DNA of 64,000 nt from Stenotrophomonas maltophilia D457 (GTDB lineage Bacteria; Pseudomonadota; Gammaproteobacteria; Xanthomonadales; Xanthomonadaceae): the NCBI RefSeq assembly GCF_000284595.1, contig NC_017671.1, forward strand, positions 2,327,001-2,391,000, written 5' to 3'. Within the stretch, counting starts at the first letter, position 1, and every line of letters starts with the position of its first letter. This document shows positions 27,528-35,750 of this stretch, piece by piece. Below the pieces are notes generated by a model. It made no database searches. It saw nothing but the letters and a program-made list of their open reading frames with translations, and was not told the origin of the DNA. Made by a program: the position numbers and the translations under genes.

Positions 27528-28908
27528 ATGTCGTTCCGTCCGTCTCTCCGTCTTACCTCTCTCGCTGCCGGCCTGCTGCTGGCAGTGACCGCCACCGCGC
27601 AGCCGGTGTTCGACCAGCCGGCCAACGCCACCTTCAAGGGTGAGGTCGGTCGTCTCACGCGGTGAGAACGTGGTTCCCGGCAGCACCGCCGACGTGGTCG
27701 GCCGTGGTTTCGTGCCGGGCCAGAAGGTCAGCCTGCTGCGTGGCGACAGCGTGCTCAACGCACAGCCGGTGGTGGTCGATGCCGATGGCAACTTCAAGAC
27801 CCAGCTGAGCATTCCGGCCGACGCGGTGCCGGGAACCCACCCGGTGGTGGTGCGCGCCAGCCAGCCGGCTGCGGCCACGGTGCTGAAGCTGCGCGTGTCG
27901 CCGCAGTTGCCGCTGTCCGGCCAGGCGCAGTTCGCCACCCGGTCCAGCAAGCTGGTGCCGGGCCTGTACCAGTCCGCCTACAGTGCCGCCAGCAACGCAG
28001 TGTTCGTGACCTCGGCGGTGGGTCGCCCGCCGGTGACCCAGTCGCAGCTGCTGAAGCTGGACCCGACGTCGCTGAAGGTGACCAGGGCGATCACCCCGGC
28101 GCAGGTGCCGGGCAGCACCAATGGTGCGGTGTACGCGGTCTACGGCGTGGGCGTGGATGACACCAACGGCAATGTCTGGGTGACCAACACCCGCCAGAAC
28201 TCGATCGCGGTCTACCGGCAGAAAGACCTGTCGCTGGTCCACCAGTTCCCGGCCGACACTGTGCCGCACGCGCGCGACGTGGTGGTCGATGGCACCCGCG
28301 GCAAGGTGTTCGCCTCGGCAACGGGCGAGGACCACCTGTCGGTGTTCGACGCCAGGACCTTCAAGGAGCTGCCGGCAGTGACGCTGGAATCCGGCGTGGA
28401 CGACGGCACGTTAACACCGATGAGCCTGGTGCTGGACGAGAAGGGCGGCAAGCTGTTCACAGTCAGCATCGGCACCCCGGAAGCGGCGGTGATCGATGTG
28501 GCCAGCGGCAAGGTCGAGAAGGTCATCGATCTGGGTAATTCGATCAGTGCCTCGGGCGTGGCCTTCGATGCGGCACGCAACCGCCTGTACGTCGCCTCGC
28601 AGGGCACCGACAACCTGCTGATCGTCGACGTGGCTGCCGGCAAGGTGCTGCATGACGTGCCGGTCGGCGCCGGTGCGCTGAACGTCGCCTTCGATGATGC
28701 CTCCGGCCTGGCCTATGTCAGCAACCGTGGCGCTGGCACGGTCACCGTGGTGAATGGTGACGGCAAGGTGGTCGCCAATCTTGATGGCGGCACGCTGCCG
28801 AACCACGTCCGCGCCGATGGCAAGGGCAACGTGTTCGCGGTGAACAAGTCGCGCGGCGCTGAGGACCCGAAGGGTGACCGCATCACCCGCATCACCCCGA
28901 AGCAGTAA
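27528..28908 (+). pseudogene. YncE-like secreted beta-propeller protein, frameshifted by a 4-bp duplication
   Basis: The signal-peptide part (MSFRPSLRLTSLAAGLLLAV... TAQPVFDQPANATFKGE) starts at ATG 27528 with AAGGAG upstream and hits a stop at 27663. The rest of the protein continues in the +1 frame from about 27652 (VVSRGENVVPGSTADVVGRG...) to 28908. The break sits on the tandem GGTCGGTC at 27644-27651; removing one GGTC restores FKGEVVSRGENVVPG. The long part carries YVTN-type propeller repeats (DDTNGNVWVTNTRQNSIAV, LYVASQGTDNLLIVDVAAGK, LAYVSNRGAGTVTVVNG). E. coli YncE is Fur-regulated and periplasmic, which fits this cluster. Either a real mutation, a slippage-prone switch, or a sequencing error. 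Confidence 0.85.
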
Positions 28909-28919
28909 GTCACACGGTG

Positions 28920-28939
28920 GGGCGGCGTGCGCGCCGCCC
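28920..28939 (+). terminator. GC-rich hairpin between the propeller gene and hmuT
   Basis: Stem GGGCGGCG / CGCCGCCC with loop TGCG, without a U-tract. It may stabilise the upstream mRNA or attenuate read-through rather than terminate. Confidence 0.4.
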
Positions 28940-28959
28940 TGCCAGCAAGGAGAACGAGC

Positions 28960-30006
28960 ATGAACATCGCGTCCCGTCTGCGCCTGTGTGCGCTTCCGTT
29001 GGCTGTTTCGCTGGTACTGGCCGCCTGTGGCGGCGCGTCGACACCGCCTGATGGCCAGAAGGCCGCCGAGCCGCCCGCCGCACCGGCCGCTGCCGAAACC
29101 GCGTTGCCGGCAGGCTGGCAGCGCGTGGCCGGTGCCGAGCTGCCGGCCGTGCATGACCAGAAGGCGGTGCTGCCGGCCAAGGTGCATTCCGATGACGGCG
29201 CCGATATCGAGGTGACCGATACCAGCCGGATCATTGCCGGTGGCGACGACGTCATCGCGGTGATCGAAGCACTGGGGCTGGGCACGCAGGTATTCGCCGC
29301 GCCGACCAACACCACCACCCAGGCCGGCCTGGCCGCGCCGCACCAGTTCCTGTTCAACCGCACCACCGGCGTGGAGGGCGTGCTGAGCCTGCAGGGCTCG
29401 CTGTTCCTCGGCAACAGCCTGCGCCGCCACACCGAGCTGGCCAAAAAGCTGCGCGAAGTCGGTGAGCCGGCGGTGGTCATCGATGATCTGCAGCCGGCCC
29501 CGGACAAGGTGCGCAAGGTCGCCGCCGCACTAGGGCTGGCCGAAGCGGGGCAAACATTGGCCACGCAGGTGCAGCGCCAGCTCGACGAGGCTGCAGCGAT
29601 TGGCAAGGGCCTGGGCCATGCGCCACGACTGATCCACGTATCGGCCACCGGCGCTGGCGGCTCGCCCACTGTTGCCGGTGCCGACAGCGCGTCAGCGCAG
29701 CTGATCGCGCTGGCCGGCGGCATCAACATCGGCACCGAGGCCGGGGTGAAGAACTACTCGCAGCTGAGCAACGAGGGGGTGGTCGCCGCGGCACCGGAGG
29801 TGATCCTGGTGACCGAGCATGACCTGCGGCTGTTCGGCGGTGCCGAAGGCCTGTGGAAGGCGTACCCGACGCTGAAGCAGACGCCGGCCGGGCAGGCCAA
29901 TCGGGTCTGGGTGATGCCGGATGTGCAGCTGAAGTACACCAGCGTGGGTTCTGGTGCGGGCGCGCTGGCGCTGGCCAAGGCCCTGGCAGCCTTGCCGAAG
30001 GCATGA
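28960..30006 (+). CDS. hmuT: Haem/iron-complex ABC transporter substrate-binding lipoprotein (HmuT-like)
   Basis: A 348-residue periplasmic binding protein (PF01497 type). The ATG at 28960 follows AAGGAG and begins a lipoprotein signal with lipobox LAAC (near residue 19). TDTSRIIAGGDDVIAVIEALG, SASAQLIALAGGINIGTE and AAPEVILVTEHDLRLFGG are typical of the HmuT/HutB branch that binds haem. The neighbours (permease and ATPase, each overlapping by 4 bp) complete the importer. Confidence 0.82.
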   Translation: MNIASRLRLCALPLAVSLVLAACGGASTPPDGQKAAEPPAAPAAAETALPAGWQRVAGAELPAVHDQKAVLPAKVHSDDGADIEVTDTSRIIAGGDDVIAVIEALGLGTQVFAAPTNTTTQAGLAAPHQFLFNRTTGVEGVLSLQGSLFLGNSLRRHTELAKKLREVGEPAVVIDDLQPAPDKVRKVAAALGLAEAGQTLATQVQRQLDEAAAIGKGLGHAPRLIHVSATGAGGSPTVAGADSASAQLIALAGGINIGTEAGVKNYSQLSNEGVVAAAPEVILVTEHDLRLFGGAEGLWKAYPTLKQTPAGQANRVWVMPDVQLKYTSVGSGAGALALAKALAALPKA

Positions 30007-31046
30007 GTCCGGCGGATCGGCGCCGCCGTCGCGGGCGGACGATGTTGATGGTGGCGTTGCTGGCGCTGCTGGGGGCAGTGCTGGCGTCGTTCGCCGTGGG
30101 TCCGTTGCGGTTGCCGCCGCTGGAGGTGATGCAGGCGCTTGCGGTGAAGCTGGGCCTGCTTGACCCAGGGGCAGTCAGCAGCCGTGATCTGGCCGTGGTC
30201 TGGCAGCTGCGCATTCCGCGCGCCCTGTTGGGCGCGATGGTCGGTGCGTCGCTGGCGATGGCCGGTGCCAGCCTGCAGGGCCTGTTTGGCAATCCGCTGG
30301 CCGACCCCGGCATCGTCGGTGTCAGCCAGGGTGCTGCGCTGGGTGCGGTGGCTGCCATTGTTCTCGGCGCTGCCGGTGCGGCCGGCTGGCTGGTGCCGGT
30401 GGCAGCCTTCGTCGGCGGCGCGCTGGCGATCGGCCTGACCTATGCGCTGGCCCGGCCCGGCAAAGGCAGTGGGAATGCCACGCTGCTGCTGGTCGGCATC
30501 GCGATGGCCGCGTTCTGCTCGGCGCTGATTGGTTTCCTTACTTACATCGCCAGCGAAAGCGAGCTGCAGTCGCTGGTGTTCTGGCAGATGGGCTCGCTGG
30601 CGCGCGCCAACTGGGCCGACGTGGCCGCGGTGGTGCCGCTGCTTGCGCTCGGCGTGTATGCGCTGCAGCGACTGGCCACGCCGCTGGACATGCTGGCGCT
30701 GGGTGAGCGCCAGGCGCAGCACCTGGGGCTGGACGTGACCCGTACGCGGCGTCGCCTGGTCGCGTTCAGTGCGCTGCTGGTGGGCGCAGCGGTGGCGTTC
30801 GCGGGCTCGATCAGCTTCGTCGGCCTGGTGGTGCCGCACGTGGCGCGACTGCTGGTCGGCCCGGGTCATCGCTGGCTGCTGCCGTTGTCCGGGCTGCTCG
30901 GTGCGCTGCTGATCGTGGTGGCCGACACCGCCGCACGCACGCTCGATCCACCTGCGGAGATTCCGCTGGGCCTGTTCTCGGCCGCGCTGGGTGCGCCGTT
31001 CTTCCTGTGGCTGGTGCTGCAGCAGCGCCGCAAGGCGGCGCCATGA
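30003..31046 (+). CDS. hmuU: FecCD-type ABC permease (HmuU-like)
   Basis: A 347-residue permease with about nine or ten hydrophobic helices. The FecCD family signatures are present: LRIPRALLGAMVGASLAMAG, LFGNPLADPGIVGVSQGAA and the C-terminal GSISFVGLVVPHVARLLVGP coupling region. ATG 30003 overlaps the hmuT stop (ATGA) and the stop overlaps hmuV, so stoichiometric expression is expected. Confidence 0.88.
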   Translation: MSPADRRRRRGRTMLMVALLALLGAVLASFAVGPLRLPPLEVMQALAVKLGLLDPGAVSSRDLAVVWQLRIPRALLGAMVGASLAMAGASLQGLFGNPLADPGIVGVSQGAALGAVAAIVLGAAGAAGWLVPVAAFVGGALAIGLTYALARPGKGSGNATLLLVGIAMAAFCSALIGFLTYIASESELQSLVFWQMGSLARANWADVAAVVPLLALGVYALQRLATPLDMLALGERQAQHLGLDVTRTRRRLVAFSALLVGAAVAFAGSISFVGLVVPHVARLLVGPGHRWLLPLSGLLGALLIVVADTAARTLDPPAEIPLGLFSAALGAPFFLWLVLQQRRKAAP

Positions 31047-31804
31047 GCGTGCTGCTGAAGCTGCACGAGGTGGTGGTGCGCCGCCAGCAGCGCGAGATCC
31101 TGCATGGCATCTCGCTGGCGTTCGAGCCGGGCACGGTGACCGCGCTGGTTGGCCCGAACGGCGCGGGCAAGTCTACGTTGCTGGCGGTGGCGGCCGGTGA
31201 CCTGCGCGCCGATGCGGGGGAGGTGAGCCTGCTGGGCAAGCCGTTGGCCAGTTACAAGGCGGGGCCGCTGGCACGCGAGCGCGCGGTGATGCCGCAGGAA
31301 CATGGCGTGCGCTTCGCCTTCAGCGTGGAGGAAGTGGTGGCGATGGGACGGTTGCCGCATCCGCCGGATCCGCGTGTGGACGATGCACGGGTGGAAGCTG
31401 CCATCGATGCCGCCGAACTGCAGGCGCTACGCCTGCGCGAAGTGCAGCAGCTGTCCGGTGGCGAGTCCGCCCGGACCACGTTCGCGCGCGTGCTGGCGCA
31501 GGACACGCCGCTGCTGTTGCTTGATGAACCGACCGCGGCGCTGGATCTGCGCCACCAGGAGCGTACGTTGCGCAGTGTGCGTGCCTGTGCCGAAGCCGGC
31601 GCGTGCGTGATCGTGGTGCTGCACGATCTGAACCTGGCCGCCGGCTATGCCGACCGCATCGTGTTGCTGGAACAGGGCAGGGTGGCCGCCGATGGCACGC
31701 CGCTGCAGGTGCTCACCGAAGACAACCTGCAGCGGGTCTACCAGCAGGATGTGGTGGTGCTGGAGCATCCGCGGCGCGGGGTGCCGTTGGTGGTGGTGAC
31801 GTAG
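31043..31804 (+). CDS. hmuV: ABC transporter ATP-binding protein (HmuV-like)
   Basis: A 253-residue ATPase. Walker A GPNGAGKST is near residue 37, the Q-loop is MPQEHGVRFAF, the signature motif reads LSGGESARTTFARVL (a variant with S-A-R instead of the common Q-R), Walker B is LLLLDEPTAALD and the switch His is in VLHDLNLAAGYAD. It energises haem import with HmuTU. Confidence 0.9.
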   Translation: MSVLLKLHEVVVRRQQREILHGISLAFEPGTVTALVGPNGAGKSTLLAVAAGDLRADAGEVSLLGKPLASYKAGPLARERAVMPQEHGVRFAFSVEEVVAMGRLPHPPDPRVDDARVEAAIDAAELQALRLREVQQLSGGESARTTFARVLAQDTPLLLLDEPTAALDLRHQERTLRSVRACAEAGACVIVVLHDLNLAAGYADRIVLLEQGRVAADGTPLQVLTEDNLQRVYQQDVVVLEHPRRGVPLVVVT

Positions 31805-31903
31805 TCCGGATCTGCTGCCGTCGCCGCGTATCATGTCTGACCGGTATTCCCTCAATGGACTGATGCAACGATCTGTAGCATTTCGCGCGGCACGCTGCTG
31901 GCC

Positions 31904-32617
31904 GTGTTGGTTGGCTTCGCAGGCGCTGCGACTGCGGCTTCCACCTCTCCGGTTTCGCTGACCGATGCGGCGGAGAATGCCTCGCTGATCGAGATACGGC
32001 ATTCCGCTGGCGCGGGTTCCCCTGTTGCGTCCATCCGGACGCAGTACTTCGCCAGCGAGGAAATGTCCGTGAGTTGGGATGACCAGCAGGTGCTGGTGCT
32101 TTGCAAGGAGGCGGCATACCTGCAGATTCCCCCTGCCAAGCTCAAGGCCGCTGCGTTGAGCACCGAGCAGCGCCAGATGATCGTCTACCAGGCGCTGATG
32201 TCCGGCCTGGGTGCTGTCGCGGGCGTGGTCGGGCCGGCGGGCGAGATGGTGGCTGTGGCGGATGACGGAAGCGAGACCCGCAGCATTGGCGAAAGCCATT
32301 GGGCGTACGGTATCGAGCGCTACGACGTCACCACCCAGCGCATGCCGGGCGGTGCGCTGCGTGTGCATTCCCGCAAGACCGAGACCGTGAACACGACGCC
32401 CCCGGCGAGCCCGGACGACACGTTCAGCACCGAGGATGACCAGGCGGCACGCCTGTCCGAACTGGCGCCGGTGGGGAGCTGGACCGAGGTGCTGATCCAT
32501 GGTGGCCCGCGGCTGCCGCACATTGACCCGGCGACGTCGCTGAAGGGGTGGATTTCGATGGGGGATGACCAGGCGGCGACCGTGGCCGGGGCGCGCACGC
32601 TGCACGGCTGCAAGTAA
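31904..32617 (+). CDS. Secreted hypothetical protein, 5' end probably damaged
   Basis: A 237-residue frame from GTG 31904, ending 10 bp before a palindromic element. The frame starts in the middle of what looks like a signal peptide (LVGFAGAATAAST), with no charged N-region. An ATG at 31863 in another frame encodes MQRSVAF, and one extra T in the TTT run at 31881-31883 would join it as MQRSVAFSRGTLLAVLVGFA, a good signal peptide. I therefore suspect a 1-base deletion. The mature region (SLIEIRHSAGAGSPVASIRT...) is not recognised. Confidence 0.5.
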   Translation: MLVGFAGAATAASTSPVSLTDAAENASLIEIRHSAGAGSPVASIRTQYFASEEMSVSWDDQQVLVLCKEAAYLQIPPAKLKAAALSTEQRQMIVYQALMSGLGAVAGVVGPAGEMVAVADDGSETRSIGESHWAYGIERYDVTTQRMPGGALRVHSRKTETVNTTPPASPDDTFSTEDDQAARLSELAPVGSWTEVLIHGGPRLPHIDPATSLKGWISMGDDQAATVAGARTLHGCK

Positions 32618-32626
32618 AGGCTGAGA

Positions 32627-32666
32627 GGTCAGAACCCTTTGCCCAGGGGCAAAGGGATCTGACCCC
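32627..32666. repeat. Single palindromic element of the GGTCAGAnCCC family
   Basis: GGTCAGAACCCTTTGCCC pairs with GGGCAAAGGGATCTGACC across a 3-4 nt loop, with one mismatched position. It is the same family as the double element at 5737-5832. Positioned just after the stop at 32617, it may also end transcription. Confidence 0.7.
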
Positions 32667-32711
32667 GATCATTGTCGGCCTCATCGTTCCATTTATGTTT
32701 GCAATATTCAC

Positions 32712-32739
32712 TTGCGCGCCAGATTGGCAGGTCTAGAAT
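32712..32739 (+). promoter_or_regulatory. Promoter for the leader transcript ahead of the EF-G paralogue
   Basis: TTGCGC (32712-32717), a 16-bp spacer, then TAGAAT (32734-32739). Only 7 nt separate the -10 from ATG 32747, so the leader ORF would be leaderless. Confidence 0.5.
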
Positions 32740-32746
32740 GCGCCCC

Positions 32747-32836
32747 ATGAATCGGATGCCGCTCCTGAAGTTTTTCACCCTGACCCGCGCCAACGCGGAA
32801 CGGGCGTGTTTGCCTGGAGCCCCACGAGGCCGTTGA
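32747..32836 (+). CDS. Possible 29-residue leader peptide
   Basis: MNRMPLLKFFTLTRANAERA and nine more residues, ending in TGA at 32834-32836. The stop codon lies in the loop of hairpin GGCCG-ttgaag-CGGCC (32828-32843), and an intrinsic terminator follows 25 nt later. That layout suits ribosome-controlled attenuation, but the same 140 nt could instead be an independent small RNA. Coding potential of so short a frame cannot be judged. Confidence 0.35.
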   Translation: MNRMPLLKFFTLTRANAERACLPGAPRGR

Positions 32837-32860
32837 AGCGGCCATCGCTGGACCTTCGAC

Positions 32861-32886
32861 AGAGCGCCCCCCGGGGCGCTCTTTTT
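32861..32886 (+). terminator. Intrinsic terminator inside the EF-G paralogue leader
   Basis: Stem AGAGCGCCC / GGGCGCTCT followed by TTTTGTTTTTG, the best U-tract in this region. It lies between the promoter at 32712 and the EF-G-like gene at 33079. Confidence 0.8.
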
Positions 32887-32892
32887 GTTTTT

Positions 32893-32963
32893 GTTAGTCG
32901 ACTAACAGTCGACTCTACCCAGTCGACGCTACCCAGCCGACGCTACCCAGCCGACGCTACCCA
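32893..32963. repeat. 14-bp tandem repeat (four copies) with a perfect palindrome at its left end
   Basis: GTTAGTCGACTAAC (32893-32906) is a perfect 14-bp palindrome. It is followed by four 14-bp units: GTCGACTCTACCCA (32908), GTCGACGCTACCCA (32922), GCCGACGCTACCCA (32936) and the same again (32950). On the minus strand each unit reads GGGTAGnGTCGrC, that is, the head of a GTAG element amplified in tandem. Confidence 0.85.
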
Positions 32964-32985
32964 GTACTGCAAAGGAGAACGTGCC

Positions 32986-33015
32986 ATGCACCAGATCGCC
33001 GAGACCGAACGCTAG
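32986..33015 (+). CDS. Possible 9-residue second leader peptide (MHQIAETER)
   Basis: ATG at 32986 with a near-perfect Shine-Dalgarno AAAGGAG 6 nt upstream, encoding MHQIAETER and TAG at 33013. The last base of the stop is the first base of a hairpin (GCCGCGC / GCGCGGC, 33015-33048). A strong ribosome-binding site on so short a frame directly upstream of a translation-factor gene suggests a regulatory leader peptide. Confidence 0.4.
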   Translation: MHQIAETER

Positions 33016-33078
33016 CCGCGCACCCTGTCGCCAACCGGGGGGCGCGGCCCCTGAAGTTGGCCTTGCAGGAATCTCTAT

Positions 33079-35115
33079 ATGAACACCCAAGTCCTTTCCC
33101 GTCGTCGCAACCTTGGCATCATTGCCCACATCGACGCCGGCAAGACCACGCTGACCGAACGCCTGCTGTGGAAAAGCGGCGAGATCCACCGCGTCGGTGA
33201 AGTGCACGACGGCAACGCGACCACCGATTTCTCGGCGATCGAACGCGAACGCGGCATCACCATCGGCGCTGCCGCCGTGCAGGCGCAGTGGGCGCCGCGC
33301 GACCTGCCGCCGCATCGGCTGACCCTGATCGACACCCCTGGCCACATCGACTTCGCCATCGAGGTCGAGCGTTCACTGCGCGTGCTCGACGGCGCCGTGG
33401 CCGTGTTCTCGGCCGTGGATGGCGTGCAGCCGCAGTCCGAAACCGTGTGGCGCCAGGCGCGTCGCCACCGCGTGCCGCTGATCGCTTTCGTCAACAAGAT
33501 GGACCGCGTCGGCGCTTCGTTCGAGCGCGTGCTGGAGCAGCTGCAGGACAAACTGCGGGCGCGGCCGTGGGCGCTGGGGGTGCCGTTGGGCAGCGAAAGT
33601 GGCTTCAACGGCTGGGTCGATCTGGTCGATGAGCGCGTGCTGCAGTGGCAGGATGGTGCCGCAACCACGGTGACCCCGTGGGACCAAGCGGCGCGGGCCC
33701 AGTGGCAAGCCCAACGCGATGCGCTGGTCGAGGCCGTGGCCGATCACGATGAGCAACTGGCCGATGCCTGGCTGGAAGGTCGCGTGATCGATGCCGGGCA
33801 GCTGCGCGCGGCGATCCGCCGGGCGACGCTGGCGGGTGCGGGCGTGCCCGTGCTGGCCGGTGCTGCGTTCAAGGACAAGGGTATCGAGACGCTGCTGGAC
33901 GCCGTGGTCGATTACCTGCCGTCGCCGCTGGATCGCCCTGCCGTCAGCGCCGAAAGCGATGAGGGCGAGGTCGTGCTGCCGCCGGACCCGGACGGTCCGC
34001 TGGCCGGCCTGCTGTTCAAGATCACCCACCAGCAGCACGGCGCGTTGAGCTTCGTGCGGCTTTACTCGGGCACCTTGAAGGTGGGCGATGCGGTGGCCAG
34101 TTCGCAGCATCCGCAGGGGCGGCGTGTCAGTCGCCTGGTGCGGGTGCAGGCCGACCAGACCCACGACATCGAACAGGCCGTGGCCGGTGACATCGTTGCA
34201 GTGCTGGGCTGGAAGGATGCGGTCAGTGGTGAAACGCTGAGCGGCCGCGCGCAGCCGCTGCGCCTGGAGAACATCCAGGCACAGGCACCGGTGCTGGCGT
34301 GGCGGTTGGAGCCGGCGCGTGCGGCCGACCTGATCCGGATGGCACAGGGTTTGGCCAGCCTGGCCCAGGAAGATCCCTCGTTCCGCGTCGAAACCGATCG
34401 CGACACGGCGGAGACCCTGGTCTGGGGCATGGGCGAACTGCACCTGGAGGTGATGGTCGAGCGCCTGCGCAGCGAATGGAAGGTCGACGTAGGCGTAGGT
34501 GCGCCGCGCGTGGCCTACCAGGAGACGCCGATGCGTGCGATGACCGGCGTCGTCGGGCGGCTGGTCAAGCAGACCGGCGGCCAGGGCCAGTTCGCGCACG
34601 TGGTGCTGGATGTATCGCCGCGCGAGGACGACCAGGTCGTATTCAACGACCGCATCGTCGGTGGCGTGGTGCCGCGCAGCTTCATCGCGGCGGTGGAGAA
34701 AGGTGTGCGTGCTGCGCTGTCGGAAGGCCCCCAGGGCCATCCGGTGGTCGGCATCGAGGTCAGTCTTGTCGATGGCCAGACCCATGCCAAGGACTCCTCG
34801 GAGATGGCGTTCCATCGCGCAGGCGCCGAGGCGATCAAGGCGGCGCTGGCCGAAGGCGGCACGCAGCTGCTGGAGCCGGTGATGGCGGTGACGGTGCATT
34901 CGCCGTCAGCGTCGGTGGGTGATGTGGTCGGCGACCTCAACCGCCGCCATGGTCGCATTGCCCGCATCGACGATCAGGATGGTCGCGCCGAGGTCAGTGG
35001 CTTCGCACCGCTGGCGCAGCTGGTGGGCTATACCACCTCGCTGCGTTCGCTCAGCCAGGGGCGGGCCAGCAGCGAGGCGCACCTGCATGGCTACGAGCCG
35101 GTGCGCGCTGCATGA
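33079..35115 (+). CDS. Elongation factor G paralogue (EF-G2-type translational GTPase)
   Basis: A 678-residue translational GTPase. G1 is [12 protein letters not shown] (residue 17 on), switch [24 protein letters not shown] and G4 FVNKMDRVG. Domains II-V follow ([27 protein letters not shown], and the C-terminal EF-G IV-V region [14 protein letters not shown]). It is somewhat shorter than main EF-G (about 700) and is not beside rpsL/rpsG/tuf, so it is a second copy. Such EF-G2 proteins may act in recycling or stress; the role here is open. A weak AGGA precedes the ATG; an elaborate leader lies upstream. Confidence 0.88.
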   Translation: MNTQVLSRRRNLGIIAHIDAGKTTLTERLLWKSGEIHRVGEVHDGNATTDFSAIERERGITIGAAAVQAQWAPRDLPPHRLTLIDTPGHIDFAIEVERSLRVLDGAVAVFSAVDGVQPQSETVWRQARRHRVPLIAFVNKMDRVGASFERVLEQLQDKLRARPWALGVPLGSESGFNGWVDLVDERVLQWQDGAATTVTPWDQAARAQWQAQRDALVEAVADHDEQLADAWLEGRVIDAGQLRAAIRRATLAGAGVPVLAGAAFKDKGIETLLDAVVDYLPSPLDRPAVSAESDEGEVVLPPDPDGPLAGLLFKITHQQHGALSFVRLYSGTLKVGDAVASSQHPQGRRVSRLVRVQADQTHDIEQAVAGDIVAVLGWKDAVSGETLSGRAQPLRLENIQAQAPVLAWRLEPARAADLIRMAQGLASLAQEDPSFRVETDRDTAETLVWGMGELHLEVMVERLRSEWKVDVGVGAPRVAYQETPMRAMTGVVGRLVKQTGGQGQFAHVVLDVSPREDDQVVFNDRIVGGVVPRSFIAAVEKGVRAALSEGPQGHPVVGIEVSLVDGQTHAKDSSEMAFHRAGAEAIKAALAEGGTQLLEPVMAVTVHSPSASVGDVVGDLNRRHGRIARIDDQDGRAEVSGFAPLAQLVGYTTSLRSLSQGRASSEAHLHGYEPVRAA

Positions 35116-35125
35116 AGAAGGTGAG

Positions 35126-35153
35126 GGGAGCCCGTTCGCGGGCTCCCTTTTTT
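35126..35153 (+). terminator. Intrinsic terminator of the EF-G paralogue
   Basis: Stem GGGAGCCCG / CGGGCTCCC with loop TTCG followed by TTTTTTG, 10 bp after the stop. Confidence 0.9.
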
Positions 35154-35171
35154 GTGGGTTCGGGTTTCCGC

Positions 35172-35241
35172 ATCCATGCGTGGCGTGGATCTACCGGCTG
35201 ATCGGGTCGCGAGCTCTGCACTAGATCCACGCCATGCGTGG
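35172..35241. repeat. Inverted pair of GTAG-type palindromes
   Basis: ATCCATGC-gtg-GCGTGGAT followed by CTACC (35172-35194), then TAG-ATCCACGC-cat-GCGTGG (35223-35241) in the opposite orientation. Classic dimer arrangement of this repeat family. Confidence 0.7.
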
Positions 35242-35265
35242 CTGGGGCCCTCGCGATGCGTTTTT

Positions 35266-35281
35266 TTGCATTGCGATGCAA
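35266..35281. promoter_or_regulatory. Inverted repeat upstream of the small AT-hook-like protein
   Basis: TTGCAT-tgcg-ATGCAA, perfect 6-4-6, about 85 bp before ATG 35368. A short AT-richer promoter-like stretch (TGGATT, 17 bp, TAAATT at 35323) lies between. It may be an operator for the encoded DNA-binding protein or another regulator. Confidence 0.35.
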
Positions 35282-35367
35282 CAAAACTGCAGAAAAAGCT
35301 GGATTAAAGTGATGCCTCACGATAAATTGCGCACCCCCCGTTGCTCGCCGCCGCCCGCACCCCTCTC

Positions 35368-35640
35368 ATGCGTGATGACAAAGACCCCGGAACCCTGGAG
35401 CTGACCCTGCCGCGCAAGCGCGGTCGTCCGCCCAAGTTCGGGTATGCGATGAGCGATGCGCAGCGGGCCGCACGCTATCGTGCGCGCCGGGCAGGGCAGG
35501 CCAACCACGCCGATGTGCGCTCCTGCAGCGACATGGTGCTGCTGGACAAGATCCGTGCAGCGGTGAGCGCGCGCGACACCGAACTGGCCGGATTCCTGGT
35601 CCACGTGCTCTGGCAGCGCTACCCCCTGCAGCTGAAATAG
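35368..35640 (+). CDS. Small basic protein with an AT-hook-like motif
   Basis: A 90-residue protein from ATG 35368. Residues 15-23 read RKRGRPPKF, close to the AT-hook core R-G-R-P that inserts into the minor groove of AT-rich DNA. A basic helix follows (SDAQRAARYRARRAGQ), then a helical C-terminus (SDMVLLDKIRAAVSARD). Probably a nucleoid or regulatory DNA-binding protein; no family name recognised. No Shine-Dalgarno sequence is visible. Confidence 0.6.
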   Translation: MRDDKDPGTLELTLPRKRGRPPKFGYAMSDAQRAARYRARRAGQANHADVRSCSDMVLLDKIRAAVSARDTELAGFLVHVLWQRYPLQLK

Positions 35641-35750
35641 CTCGCTGGCGGGGTGGCCGTTGTCATCGAGCTTGTTGATAATGCGGGATTCAGGTTGTTC
35701 CCGCTGGCGTGCCCGGGATGGCAGGCGCGCATGATCGAACGGTTCCCAAG

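Noticed and set aside
33373..34899. A 508-codon antisense frame within the EF-G paralogue
   Set aside because: Same artefact; the plus-strand protein has all GTPase motifs.
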